From DATFFO01 sp963744905 (GTDB lineage: Bacteria; Actinomycetota; Acidimicrobiia; Spongiisociales; ZC4RG35): a stretch of 64,000 bases of DNA. Under the pieces are notes generated by a model that was not told the DNA's origin, did no database searches, and was given only the letters and a program-made list of their open reading frames with translations. A program made the translations under genes and the position numbers. Positions 34,635 to 42,773 of the stretch are shown here, piece by piece (positions within the stretch are counted from its first letter, which is position 1; the number at the start of each line of letters is the position of its first letter). Where the stretch lies: assembly GCA_963744905.1 (NCBI GenBank), contig CAVUUV010000001.1, forward strand, positions 52,359 to 116,358, written 5' to 3'.

Positions 34635-34898
34635 TCAGCTATCGAAGTGGATGCACTCGGCCGGGCACTCCTCGGCAGCCTCCAGGGCGAAGTCCAGCAG
34701 GTCTTCGGGGACCCGTGCCCTGCCGTGGAACCCGTCAGGAGCAGTAACGCCGTCGAAGACGGTCGTCTGTCCGAAGAACGTGGCATCTTCCTTGACGGCC
34801 CAGATGCCGTCGCCACGGGCCTCGAACAGTTCCGGTGCGATCTGCGCACAGGTTCCGGCACCCATGCATTCGTCCTTGTCGATCCAGATCGTCGTCAT
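34635..34898 (-). CDS. Small ferredoxin (3Fe-4S or 4Fe-4S type)
   Basis: An 87-residue soluble electron carrier. The cluster ligands are in DECMGAGTCAQIAP and CPAECIHFD, the single-cluster arrangement used by actinobacterial ferredoxins that serve cytochromes P450. A longer insert (DATFFGQTTVFDGVTAPDGF) separates the two halves. GGAGG lies four to five bases before ATG 34898. It is divergent from the hem operon; no P450 lies nearby. Confidence 0.88.
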   Translation of the reverse strand: MTTIWIDKDECMGAGTCAQIAPELFEARGDGIWAVKEDATFFGQTTVFDGVTAPDGFHGRARVPEDLLDFALEAAEECPAECIHFDS

Positions 34899-34979
34899 TG
34901 GTCCTCCAAGTCGGGTCCACCAATATGCCGGAACGAGTGATAAGGGGGCGCTAACCGGAGGTAAGGGAAAGGTTATGGA

Positions 34980-35072
34980 TTCTCTGGACGCTGGGGCCCT
35001 GGCGGGACTACCTAGCGTCTGAGCGTCCAAAGAACGGGGAGGGCGTCAGGTCGAAAGAACGGGGAGAGCGTT
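34980..35072. repeat. Palindromic repeat cluster upstream of the hem operon
   Basis: The arms TTCTCTGGACGCT (34980-34992) and AGCGTCCAAAGAA (35022-35034) can form a 13-bp stem with one mismatch. The unit GCGTCCAAAGAACGGGGAGGGCGT is followed by a second copy, GTCGAAAGAACGGGGAGAGCGTT (35050-35072). The same family occurs downstream of hemY. Confidence 0.75.
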
Positions 35073-35154
35073 GTCGACCTGCTGTCGGCTCGGTACCGAC
35101 GCCTTGTCAGTTTGATACCGACTGGCTGTTGACACCAGCCTGACTTAGCTTCGA

Positions 35155-36306
35155 TTGGATGACGATCCGACCAGCACAGCCGTGCCGCGGCTGACGGTTC
35201 TCAGCTATGCCTTTCCGGACATCGACGCCGGAAGCCGGGCCGTCATAAGTCGCCACGTCGACGGCAACCCGTCGGAACTCAGACAACCGACCTTCGTGCT
35301 CGGCACCTGCCTGCGGGTTGAGGTGGCCTGGGCGGGCGGTCACGAGCTGATACAGGAGATTCTCGACGATCTCTTTCTGACCGACCTGCTCCCGAAACCG
35401 AGTGCCGCCCGGACCGACGAAGACGCCTTCCACTACCTATGCCGGGTGGCTGCGGGCCTCGAGTCGCCCGCGGTGGGTGAGCCCGAAGTGCTGACCCAGT
35501 TCCGCCAGGCGCTGCGAACCCTCGACGAGGCCGCACCTCGCTCGACCCTGACCAGCGTCCTCGAGGCGGCTGTCGGGGTTGCTCGGGGAGCCCGTCGCCG
35601 TCTCAAATCCCCCGCCCAGGAATCGCTGGCGGCCGCCGCTGCCCGCGCCGTGCGTGGCGCATCGCCGATCGCTCTGCTCGGGAACGGTGCCATGGCTCGT
35701 TCCGTGGCGGAGTTGCTGGAAGGAAGCGACCTCAGCGTCTATGCCCGTCGGTCGGGCGCGGTGGGCGGCCATCAGACCCGTCCCTGGAACGCCCTGGCGT
35801 CAGAGCTGGGGGCCTTCCCGGCGGTGGTTTCGACAGTGCCGGGTGGAGAGTCCGATTTCGATTCCCTCATCGGGTCGGGCGTCCCCTCGGTGCTGGTCGA
35901 CCTGGGCATGCCCCCCGCCTTTGGGCCGACCATCGCCGCCCGTGTACCTCGCTACCTGGGCATCGACGAGCTGGCTGCCGAAATCGTCCCGCTACCACAG
36001 CATGATGCCGCCGAAGCTGCCGCCGAGGGCGCCGGCACCGCCTGGGCCCGTCTGGTTGCCTCGGAACGGGGTGGCTCGATCATCCGCGCTCTGCTCGCCC
36101 GGGCCGAGGAGGCGGTGGACGAAGAGGTGAGCCGCTTCGCTCATCGTGTCCAGCAGGCGGATGACCCCGAGGCGGTGTTGCGCCAGGTGGCCCACAACGT
36201 GGCTCGCCGGGTGCTGCACCCCCCCATCTCCTACGTCGGTGCCACACCGCTGGACAAATCCGACCTCGACCTCATGGCGGAAGCCTTCGGGATCGAGAAT
36301 GAATGA
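35155..36306 (+). CDS. hemA: Glutamyl-tRNA reductase (divergent)
   Basis: A 383-residue protein, first enzyme of the C5 heme pathway: glutamyl-tRNA plus NADPH gives glutamate-1-semialdehyde. The catalytic Cys is in LGTCLRVEV (usually STCNRTE). The region GLESPAVGEPEVLTQFRQAL matches the family's GEPQIL motif, and a nucleotide-binding loop ALLGNGAMA follows. The N-terminal strand is atypical and the protein is shorter than usual. Start TTG 35155 or GTG 35182 (MPRLTVLSYAF); neither has a clear ribosome binding site. First gene of the nine-gene operon. Confidence 0.87.
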   Translation: MDDDPTSTAVPRLTVLSYAFPDIDAGSRAVISRHVDGNPSELRQPTFVLGTCLRVEVAWAGGHELIQEILDDLFLTDLLPKPSAARTDEDAFHYLCRVAAGLESPAVGEPEVLTQFRQALRTLDEAAPRSTLTSVLEAAVGVARGARRRLKSPAQESLAAAAARAVRGASPIALLGNGAMARSVAELLEGSDLSVYARRSGAVGGHQTRPWNALASELGAFPAVVSTVPGGESDFDSLIGSGVPSVLVDLGMPPAFGPTIAARVPRYLGIDELAAEIVPLPQHDAAEAAAEGAGTAWARLVASERGGSIIRALLARAEEAVDEEVSRFAHRVQQADDPEAVLRQVAHNVARRVLHPPISYVGATPLDKSDLDLMAEAFGIENE

Positions 36307-37159
36307 GGTCCGCATCGCCACCCGGCGATCCGCCCTTGCCCTGGCCCAGGCTCGCCGGGTGGGGGCTCTGGTCACCGAGCGATGCAATGGCGTCTCGGTA
36401 AGGCTGGTGGAAGTCGACACGGCCGGGGATCACGATCGGGTCAGTGCCATCACCACGCTGACCGAGCTGGGTGCCTTCGTGCGTTCCGTGCAGATGGCGG
36501 TGCTGGATGATCGAGCCGATCTGGCGGTGCATTCGCTCAAGGACCTGCCGGTGACCGGCCCCGAAGGCCTGGATCCACCCGTCTTCCCCGAGCGGGTCTC
36601 GCCATTCGACGGCCTGGTGGGTGGTGGCCTGGAGGAACTCCCGACCGGGGCGAGGGTGGGGACCGGTAGTCCACGACGTGCCGCCCAGTTGACCGCCCTG
36701 CGAGCCGACCTTCGACCGCTTCCCATCCGGGGCAACGTCGAGACGCGGCTGGCCAAGGTGGCGGGAGGCGAGTTCGACGCGGCAGTCCTGGCTGAGGCCG
36801 GTCTGGAACGACTGGGGGAATCCGACCTGGTCGACCGGCGATTCCGCCCAGACGAAATGACGCCCGCCCCGGGGCAGGGGGCACTGGCGGTGGAAGCGAG
36901 GCGGGGCAGCCGGGGGGCCGAGGTCGCCGCCGTCCTCGACGACCCCGACCTGCGGCCCCTCATCGCTGCGGAGAGGGAGTTGATGGAGCAGACCGGCGCT
37001 GGATGCCGATCCTCTCTGGGGGCGCTGGCCACCTGGGAAGGAAGCCGGATTCGGATGCATGTGTTCGTGTCCGACGAGAAGGGGCCCCGAAGGGCCCTGG
37101 TCCACGGGGCGGATGCAGGCGATGTCGTGTCTGTGGCCCGGGAGGAGCTCGAGCTGTGA
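36299..37159 (+). CDS. hemC: Porphobilinogen deaminase (hydroxymethylbilane synthase)
   Basis: A 286-residue enzyme that polymerises four porphobilinogens. Visible motifs: MNEVRIATRRSALALAQ, HSLKDLP (catalytic Asp region), GTGSPRRAAQL, PIRGNVETRL, and the Cys carrying the dipyrromethane cofactor in GAGCRSSLGA. ATG 36299 overlaps hemA by eight bases. Confidence 0.95.
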   Translation: MNEVRIATRRSALALAQARRVGALVTERCNGVSVRLVEVDTAGDHDRVSAITTLTELGAFVRSVQMAVLDDRADLAVHSLKDLPVTGPEGLDPPVFPERVSPFDGLVGGGLEELPTGARVGTGSPRRAAQLTALRADLRPLPIRGNVETRLAKVAGGEFDAAVLAEAGLERLGESDLVDRRFRPDEMTPAPGQGALAVEARRGSRGAEVAAVLDDPDLRPLIAAERELMEQTGAGCRSSLGALATWEGSRIRMHVFVSDEKGPRRALVHGADAGDVVSVAREELEL

Positions 37160-37833
37160 ACCGGGTTGGCGTCACTACGGACCGCTTGGCCTCTGCGGCG
37201 CCCCATTACTCACGGGCCGGTCTGGAGCCGGTGCCGTTGCCCTCGATACGCCCGGAGCCGAGCGGGCGGCAAGCCCTCGAGGCTGCCCGGGTGGCTGCGT
37301 CACGCGCCCGGCTGGTGCTGATCACCTCGTCGCGGGTGGTGGAACTGTTGTGGCCGGGGGGCGGTATGGCCGGAATCGAGGTGGGGGCGGTGGGTGCCGT
37401 CACCGCCGCTGCCGCCGACTCGGCCGGCGGGCGGGTGGTGGTCACCGGGACCGGTGGATTGGCCCGCCTGATCGACGTGGCGGGGGAGCGGGTGATGGGA
37501 GACGGCCTGGTGCTCCTCCATGCCCAGGGGACCGACCCGGAGCTGATCGAACGGTTACGGGCGCTCGCTCCCGGGATGGAGGATCATGTCGTGTACCGGG
37601 TAGTGCCCATCGGTCCGGCTCCTGACCCGGTCGAGGCCGTGGCCTTCGCCTCGCCGTCGGCGGTCACCGGATGGCTGCTGACACGCTCGCTGGAAGACCT
37701 GGTCGTGGGCGCCATCGGCAAGACCACGGCCGCCGCCCTGGCCCGCCACCGTCCGCCCGACGTAATAGCGCCCGAGCCTTCGCATTCTGCTCTGGCCCGT
37801 ATGATCGCATCGTTCCTGGAGGTAACCGTATGA
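37156..37833 (+). CDS. hemD: Uroporphyrinogen-III synthase
   Basis: A 225-residue protein at the expected hemD position. The family is poorly conserved, but two-domain features are visible: VLITSSRVVEL early, and later VAFASPSAVTGWL and GAIGKTTAAALARH. It closes hydroxymethylbilane to uroporphyrinogen III. GTG 37156 overlaps hemC by four bases (GTGA). Confidence 0.88.
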   Translation: MNRVGVTTDRLASAAPHYSRAGLEPVPLPSIRPEPSGRQALEAARVAASRARLVLITSSRVVELLWPGGGMAGIEVGAVGAVTAAAADSAGGRVVVTGTGGLARLIDVAGERVMGDGLVLLHAQGTDPELIERLRALAPGMEDHVVYRVVPIGPAPDPVEAVAFASPSAVTGWLLTRSLEDLVVGAIGKTTAAALARHRPPDVIAPEPSHSALARMIASFLEVTV

Positions 37834-38811
37834 CCTTTCCCATCGTGCGTCCGCGCCGTCTGCGCGGCCGGGCCGCCATCAGACGGGTGGTGGCCGAGAC
37901 CAGATTGCATCCGGCCCAATTCGTCCTGCCCGTGTTCGTGGTGCCCGGGGAGGGTGTGCGAAAACCGATCGAGTCGATGCCGGGCCACTCCCAGCTCTCG
38001 GTCGATCAGGTGGCTCTCCTGGCCAAGGAGGCGGAGGCGGTGGGGGTGGGTGGAATCATCTTCTTTGGTGTTCCCGACCACAAGGACGAGGTCGGGCTCC
38101 GGAGCCTGGGACATGGACGGCCCCGTTCCCAGGGCCATCGAAGCGGTGGCGGAGTCGGCCCCCGGCCTGGTGCGCTGGGCCGACGTATGCCTGTGTGAGT
38201 ACACGTCGCACGGCCATTGCGGTCCGCTCAAGGGCGAGACCATCGACAACGACGCCGCCCTGCCTCTCCTGAGTCGGGCCGCCGTCGCCTATGCCGAGGC
38301 GGGAGCCGAGGTCATCGCCCCCTCCGACATGATGGACGGTCGGGTGGGCGCCATCCGCGAGGCTCTCGACCAAAGCGGCCACCAACAAGCCATCATTTGC
38401 TCTTACGCCGTCAAGTACGCCTCGTCCTACTACGGGCCGTTTCGGGACGCGGCGGGCTCGGCCCCCGCCTTCGGGGACCGGCGCTCCCACCAGATGGATC
38501 CCCCCAATGCTCGCGAGGCGATGCGCGAGGTCCGGCTCGACATCGCCGAGGGCGCCGACATGGTGATGGTGAAACCGGCCGGGCCTTATCTCGACGTGGT
38601 GGCGGCCGTGGCCGCCGAGGTCGAGGTGCCCGTGGTTGCCTATCAGGTCTCGGGGGAGATGGCCATGATCGAGGCGGCCGGCGCCGCGGGTTGGGTCGAT
38701 CGGGACCGGGTCATCCTGGAGTCACTGACGGGGATCACCCGGGCAGGCGCCGACGTCATCCTCACCTACTTCTCGGTGGAGGCCGCCCGCCTAGTCGGGG
38801 AGACGTCATGA
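37830..38811 (+). CDS. hemB: Delta-aminolevulinic acid dehydratase (one single-base frameshift)
   Basis: About 326 residues after correction. GGAGG precedes ATG 37830. The first frame (RPRRLRGRAAIRRVVAET ... GIIFFGVPDHKDEVG) is interrupted near 38090-38096, where one extra G (GTCGGGCTCC) shifts it. The second frame continues with GAWDMDGPVPRAI, the metal-site cysteines CLCEYTSHGHCG, and both catalytic lysines (SYAVKYASSYYGPF and MVMVKPAGPYLD). The enzyme is needed for the pathway and no other copy is seen, so a consensus error is by far the most likely explanation. Confidence 0.93.
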
Positions 38812-40112
38812 GTGCTCCCGCTCATCTCCAGACTCCGTTGTCGGAGGAGTGGCATCGAAGAGCCGCGGCCGTGATGCCCGGCGGCGTCAATTCGCCGGTG
38901 AGAACCTTCGCCTCGGTAGGGGGGTCTCCGGTCTACGCCGTCTCGGGCCGGGGAGCTCGCATCCGGACCCTCGACGGCCAGGATCTGATCGACTTCATCG
39001 CCTCCTGGGGTGCCCTCATCCTGGGCCACTCCCATCCAGAGGTGGTGGGGGCGGTATCGGAGGTCGTGGCCAGAGGTACATCTTTCGGAGTGCCCACCAC
39101 CGCAGAAGCCGAACTGGCCGAGCTCATCTGCCATCTGATTCCTTCGGTCGAGGTGGTGAGGATGGTGAACTCTGGCACCGAGGCGACGGCGTCTGTTCTG
39201 CGTCTGGCCCGGGCGGCGACGGGCAGAGAGGCCGTGGTCAAGTTCGAGGGGTGCTACCACGGGCACAGTGACTCGTTTCTGGTCAAGGCAGGGTCGGGCC
39301 TCGCTACCTTCGGGCAGCCCTCCAGTCCCGGTGTGACGGAGGCCACTGCATCGGCCACCCGGGTGGCCCGTTTCAATGATCTCGAATCGGTGGAAACACT
39401 CGTCTCCGACGGATCTGTGGCGGCAGTGGTGGTGGAGCCGGTGGCCGGGAATATGGGATGCATCCCGCCCCAGCCGGGTTTTCTCCAGGGCCTCCGGGAG
39501 ACCTGTGACAGGGTGGGCGCTCTACTGGTCTTCGACGAGGTGATGACCGGATTCCGGGTGGCGCCTGGAGGGGCCCAGGAGCGTTACGGGGTAGCACCGG
39601 ATCTGACCGCCCTGGGCAAGGTGGTGGCCGGGGGAACACCCGCAGCCGCCTATGGAGGCCGGGCCGACCTGATGCGGATGATCTCTCCTGATGGCCCCGT
39701 CTATCAGGCCGGGACGCTGGCCGGAAACCCCATCGTCACCGCCGCCGGCCTGGCCACGCTGCGCTATCTGGTGGCTCATCCCGAGCTCTATCAGAGGTTC
39801 GATGAAGCCGGTGAGCTGATCTCGGACCGCCTCAGTGCCGCCCTGGCCACCGCCGGGATCCCGGGGGTGGTGAATCGAGTAGGTGGGATGGTCGGCGTGT
39901 TTCTGGGTGCCGATCGGGTCAACAACTGGGACGACGCCGCCCGGCTCGATCATGACCTCTTCGCTCGCTTCTTCCATGCCGCCCTCCGGCGCGGTGTCCT
40001 GTTGCCGCCCTCGCCCTTCGAGACCTGGTTCCTGATGGAGGCACACCTGGACGGGACGCTCACCCGGGCGCTGGACCTGCTGGCCGAGTCGATCGTGGAG
40101 GCAGCGTCGTGA
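38808..40112 (+). CDS. hemL: Glutamate-1-semialdehyde 2,1-aminomutase
   Basis: A 434-residue PLP enzyme converting glutamate-1-semialdehyde to 5-aminolevulinate. Motifs: MPGGVNSPVRTF, NSGTEATASVLRLAR, GCYHGHSDSFLVKAGSG, FDEVMTGFR, and the PLP Lys in ALGKVVAGG. ATG 38808 overlaps hemB by four bases (ATGA). Confidence 0.96.
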   Translation: MSAPAHLQTPLSEEWHRRAAAVMPGGVNSPVRTFASVGGSPVYAVSGRGARIRTLDGQDLIDFIASWGALILGHSHPEVVGAVSEVVARGTSFGVPTTAEAELAELICHLIPSVEVVRMVNSGTEATASVLRLARAATGREAVVKFEGCYHGHSDSFLVKAGSGLATFGQPSSPGVTEATASATRVARFNDLESVETLVSDGSVAAVVVEPVAGNMGCIPPQPGFLQGLRETCDRVGALLVFDEVMTGFRVAPGGAQERYGVAPDLTALGKVVAGGTPAAAYGGRADLMRMISPDGPVYQAGTLAGNPIVTAAGLATLRYLVAHPELYQRFDEAGELISDRLSAALATAGIPGVVNRVGGMVGVFLGADRVNNWDDAARLDHDLFARFFHAALRRGVLLPPSPFETWFLMEAHLDGTLTRALDLLAESIVEAAS

Positions 40113-41122
40113 CGAGGCTCCTGGCAGCCCTGAACCGGCAAGCGCTCGACCGACCCCCGGTGTGGATGATGCGTCAAGCGGGTCGCTACCTGCCCGAGTA
40201 TCAGGAGCTACGCAGCCGCCACACGTTCCATGAGGCCATGACCTCCCCCGACCTGGCGGCTGAAATCACCCTGCAGCCGCTGCGTCGCTTCCGCTTCGAC
40301 GCCGCCATCGTCTTCTCCGACATCATGACTCCACTGGAGGCGATGGGGGTTCCGATCGAATTCACCCCCGGACCCAAGCTGAGCCCCCTCACCCTCGAGC
40401 AGGTGGGCGCATTGGAGCCATTGGAGCCGGTTCCCTACGTAGGTGAGACCATCCAGCGAGTGCGGGCCGCCCTCGACCCCGATGTGGCGGTGATTGGCTT
40501 CGCAGGGGGGCCGGTGACCCTGCTGGCCTACCTCCTGGAAGGTGGGGGATCCCGGCATTTCCCGCAGTTCCGGCGCGCCCTCCATGGCGACGACCCCGGC
40601 CCGGCCTTGTCATTGCTGGCCGACTCGGTGGGCACCCATCTCCAGGCTCAGGTCGATGCCGGAGCCCAGGTGGTGCAGCTGTTCGACACCTGGGCCGGTC
40701 TCCTCTCAGCCGAACAGTTCCGGGAGTTGGCCGTCCCTGCCGCCCGCCGGGCGCTGGCCCGGGTGTCCGCTCCCAGCATCTACTTCGTCCCCGCAGCGTC
40801 GCATCTTCTCGATCTGATGCCCCAGGTGGGGGCGACCGCCCTGGGCGTCGACTGGCGTCTGGGGCTCGACCGGATATGGGATCGGGTCGGGGAGGGAGCC
40901 GTCCTCCAGGGCAACCTCGACCCCGCCCTGCTGCTCACCGACCCCGCCACGGTGATCACTGCCACCCGCCGGGTGCTGGCCCAAGCAGGAGGACGGCCGG
41001 GTCACGTGTTCAACCTGGGGCACGGAGTCCTTCCCGCCACTCCGGTGGAGAACGTGGAGGCGATGGTCCGCACGATTCTCGAGGCAAGCGATGATCGAGC
41101 GGAAAGGACATTGACCGGATGA
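40109..41122 (+). CDS. hemE: Uroporphyrinogen decarboxylase
   Basis: A 337-residue TIM-barrel enzyme that makes coproporphyrinogen III. The N-terminal signature PPVWMMRQAGRYLPEY and FSDIMTPLEAMG are clear, with GFAGGPVTL and FNLGHGVLP further on. GTG 40109 overlaps hemL by four bases (GTGA). Confidence 0.96.
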   Translation: MTRLLAALNRQALDRPPVWMMRQAGRYLPEYQELRSRHTFHEAMTSPDLAAEITLQPLRRFRFDAAIVFSDIMTPLEAMGVPIEFTPGPKLSPLTLEQVGALEPLEPVPYVGETIQRVRAALDPDVAVIGFAGGPVTLLAYLLEGGGSRHFPQFRRALHGDDPGPALSLLADSVGTHLQAQVDAGAQVVQLFDTWAGLLSAEQFRELAVPAARRALARVSAPSIYFVPAASHLLDLMPQVGATALGVDWRLGLDRIWDRVGEGAVLQGNLDPALLLTDPATVITATRRVLAQAGGRPGHVFNLGHGVLPATPVENVEAMVRTILEASDDRAERTLTG

Positions 41123-41868
41123 CCGCACCCGAGACACTCGAGGGCTGGTACGCCCTTCATGACCTCCGGCTGATCGACCGGGCAGCCTGGAGTCGGCTTT
41201 CGCCCGCCGAACGGGAGAAGGCAGCCTCCGAGGCGGCAGATCTGCTGGCCGAGGCTGAGGAAGTGGAGGACGCAGAGGCCGGGGCCAGCGTGACCTATGG
41301 CGTTTTGGGCCACAAGGCGGATCTGCTCATCCTCCACCTGCGTCCCGACCCGGCTCAGCTGTATGAACTCGAGCGCCGGTTGGATCAGACTTCATTGGCA
41401 GCCTGTTCCACACGGGCATTCTCATATCTGTCGGTGGTCGAAATCAGCCGCCATGGCGCGCCCGAAGGAACGGCCGACAACATCGAGGCCTCTCCCTACA
41501 TCCAGAGTCGCCTCTATCCACAGATTCCCGAACACGACGGCTACATCTGCTTCTACCCGATGGACAAGCGTCGCCAGGGCGGAGACAACTGGTACATGCT
41601 GGGTAGTGACGAGCGGGGAGAGCTGATGCGGGCGCACGGGCGAACGGGCCGGCGCTACGCCGGAAAGGTGAGTCAGATCGTGACCGGTTCCATGGGTCTG
41701 GACGATTGGGAGTGGGGCGTCACCTTGTTCTCGGACGATCCCCTTCAATTCAAGAAGCTCGTGTACGAGATGCGCTTCGACGAGGTCAGTGCTCGCTTTG
41801 CCGAGTTCGGGCCCTTCTTCGTGGGCAGGCGTCTGGCGCCGGCGGCGCTGGCCGGGTGGCTGCGATGA
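41119..41868 (+). CDS. hemQ: Coproheme decarboxylase (HemQ/ChdC, chlorite dismutase family)
   Basis: A 249-residue protein of the chlorite-dismutase fold. Typical HemQ parts are SPYIQSRLYPQIP, CFYPMDKRRQGGDNWYML (catalytic-Tyr region) and the heme-ligand His in MRAHGRTGRRYAGKV. It performs the last step of the coproporphyrin-dependent pathway, decarboxylating coproheme to heme b. ATG 41119 overlaps hemE by four bases. Confidence 0.94.
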   Translation: MTAPETLEGWYALHDLRLIDRAAWSRLSPAEREKAASEAADLLAEAEEVEDAEAGASVTYGVLGHKADLLILHLRPDPAQLYELERRLDQTSLAACSTRAFSYLSVVEISRHGAPEGTADNIEASPYIQSRLYPQIPEHDGYICFYPMDKRRQGGDNWYMLGSDERGELMRAHGRTGRRYAGKVSQIVTGSMGLDDWEWGVTLFSDDPLQFKKLVYEMRFDEVSARFAEFGPFFVGRRLAPAALAGWLR

Positions 41869-42773
41869 GTAGCGAGCTGGCGGTGTTGTTGGTCGGATTC
41901 GGTGGGCCCGAGTCCCTCGACCAGGTCCCGGGGTTCGTGGAGAGCGTGCTGGGCCGGGTCCCGCCCGAGCATGTGATCCCGGCGGCGGTGGAGAGGTATC
42001 GGACGATCGGGGGAGGATCTCCGTTGCCGGACACCACCCGCAAGCAGGCGGCCCTGGTGGCCGAGGAGTTGAACTCAAGAGGCCATTCGGCCTCCGTCCA
42101 CGTGGGGATGCTCCATGCCCGGCCCACCATCGCCGAGGCGGCGGAAGAGATCGTGGGGAAACAGGTCGAGGATCTGGTGGTGGTCAGCCTTGCGCCGTAC
42201 CGGTGCGAGGTCTCGACCGATGCCTACGAGGCGGCGGCCGCCGAATCGGTCGCCGGCCGGGTGCCGCGGATGCGATTCGCTCCCGACTGGAACCTCCAGC
42301 CGCGCTACATCGAGGCGCTCGCCGGGACGTTGGGAGAATGCCTGGGCCAGGCTCCGGCCGGCTCACCGGTCATCTTCAGCGCCCACTCGCTGCCCCAGCG
42401 GATGATCGACCAGGGCGACCCCTACGCCAAGCAGCTCCATCAAACGGCCGGGGCGGTGGCCGATCGGCTGGGCCTGACGTCCTGGGAGCTCGCCTACCAG
42501 AGCGTGAGCGCCGCCGCACGGGAGCCCTGGCTGGGACCGTCGGTGGACGAGGCGATGGACCGCCACGTCGCCGCCGGGGTCGAATCGGTGGTTGTCGACC
42601 CGATCGGGTTCATCGCCGATCACGTCGAGACCCTATACGACAACGACGTCGAGCACCGTGCCCATGCCGACGCGCTGGGTTTGAGCTTCTTTCGCTGTCC
42701 CTGTCTCAACCTGCATCCGGGACTGATCGGGGCGCTGGCCGACCTGGTGGAACAGTCGGTGAGCGGCTCTTGA
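41865..42773 (+). CDS. hemH: Ferrochelatase (coproporphyrin ferrochelatase)
   Basis: A 302-residue chelatase. It starts LAVLLVGFGGPESLDQV and contains the metal-site His in SAHSLPQRMI and the acidic segment GFIADHVETLYD. In this operon type it inserts iron into coproporphyrin III. ATG 41865 overlaps hemQ by four bases. Confidence 0.95.
   Translation: MSSELAVLLVGFGGPESLDQVPGFVESVLGRVPPEHVIPAAVERYRTIGGGSPLPDTTRKQAALVAEELNSRGHSASVHVGMLHARPTIAEAAEEIVGKQVEDLVVVSLAPYRCEVSTDAYEAAAAESVAGRVPRMRFAPDWNLQPRYIEALAGTLGECLGQAPAGSPVIFSAHSLPQRMIDQGDPYAKQLHQTAGAVADRLGLTSWELAYQSVSAAAREPWLGPSVDEAMDRHVAAGVESVVVDPIGFIADHVETLYDNDVEHRAHADALGLSFFRCPCLNLHPGLIGALADLVEQSVSGS

Noticed and set aside
33946..35022. A 358-codon plus-strand frame treated as one gene
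   Set aside because: Only its part at 34069-34236 resembles a protein (MobF start); the rest is antisense to the DUF1059 and ferredoxin genes.
33800..35100. A direct repeat of the CAT-tRNA 3' end as right attachment site
   Set aside because: I looked for the T-arm/acceptor sequence and found no convincing match, so no attR is claimed.
35104..35157. A promoter for the hem operon at TTGACA 35129-35134
   Set aside because: The -35 box is good, but no -10 hexamer lies 16-18 bp downstream. The direct repeats (GGTACCGAC, GATACCGAC) nearby are noted, but the call is too weak.
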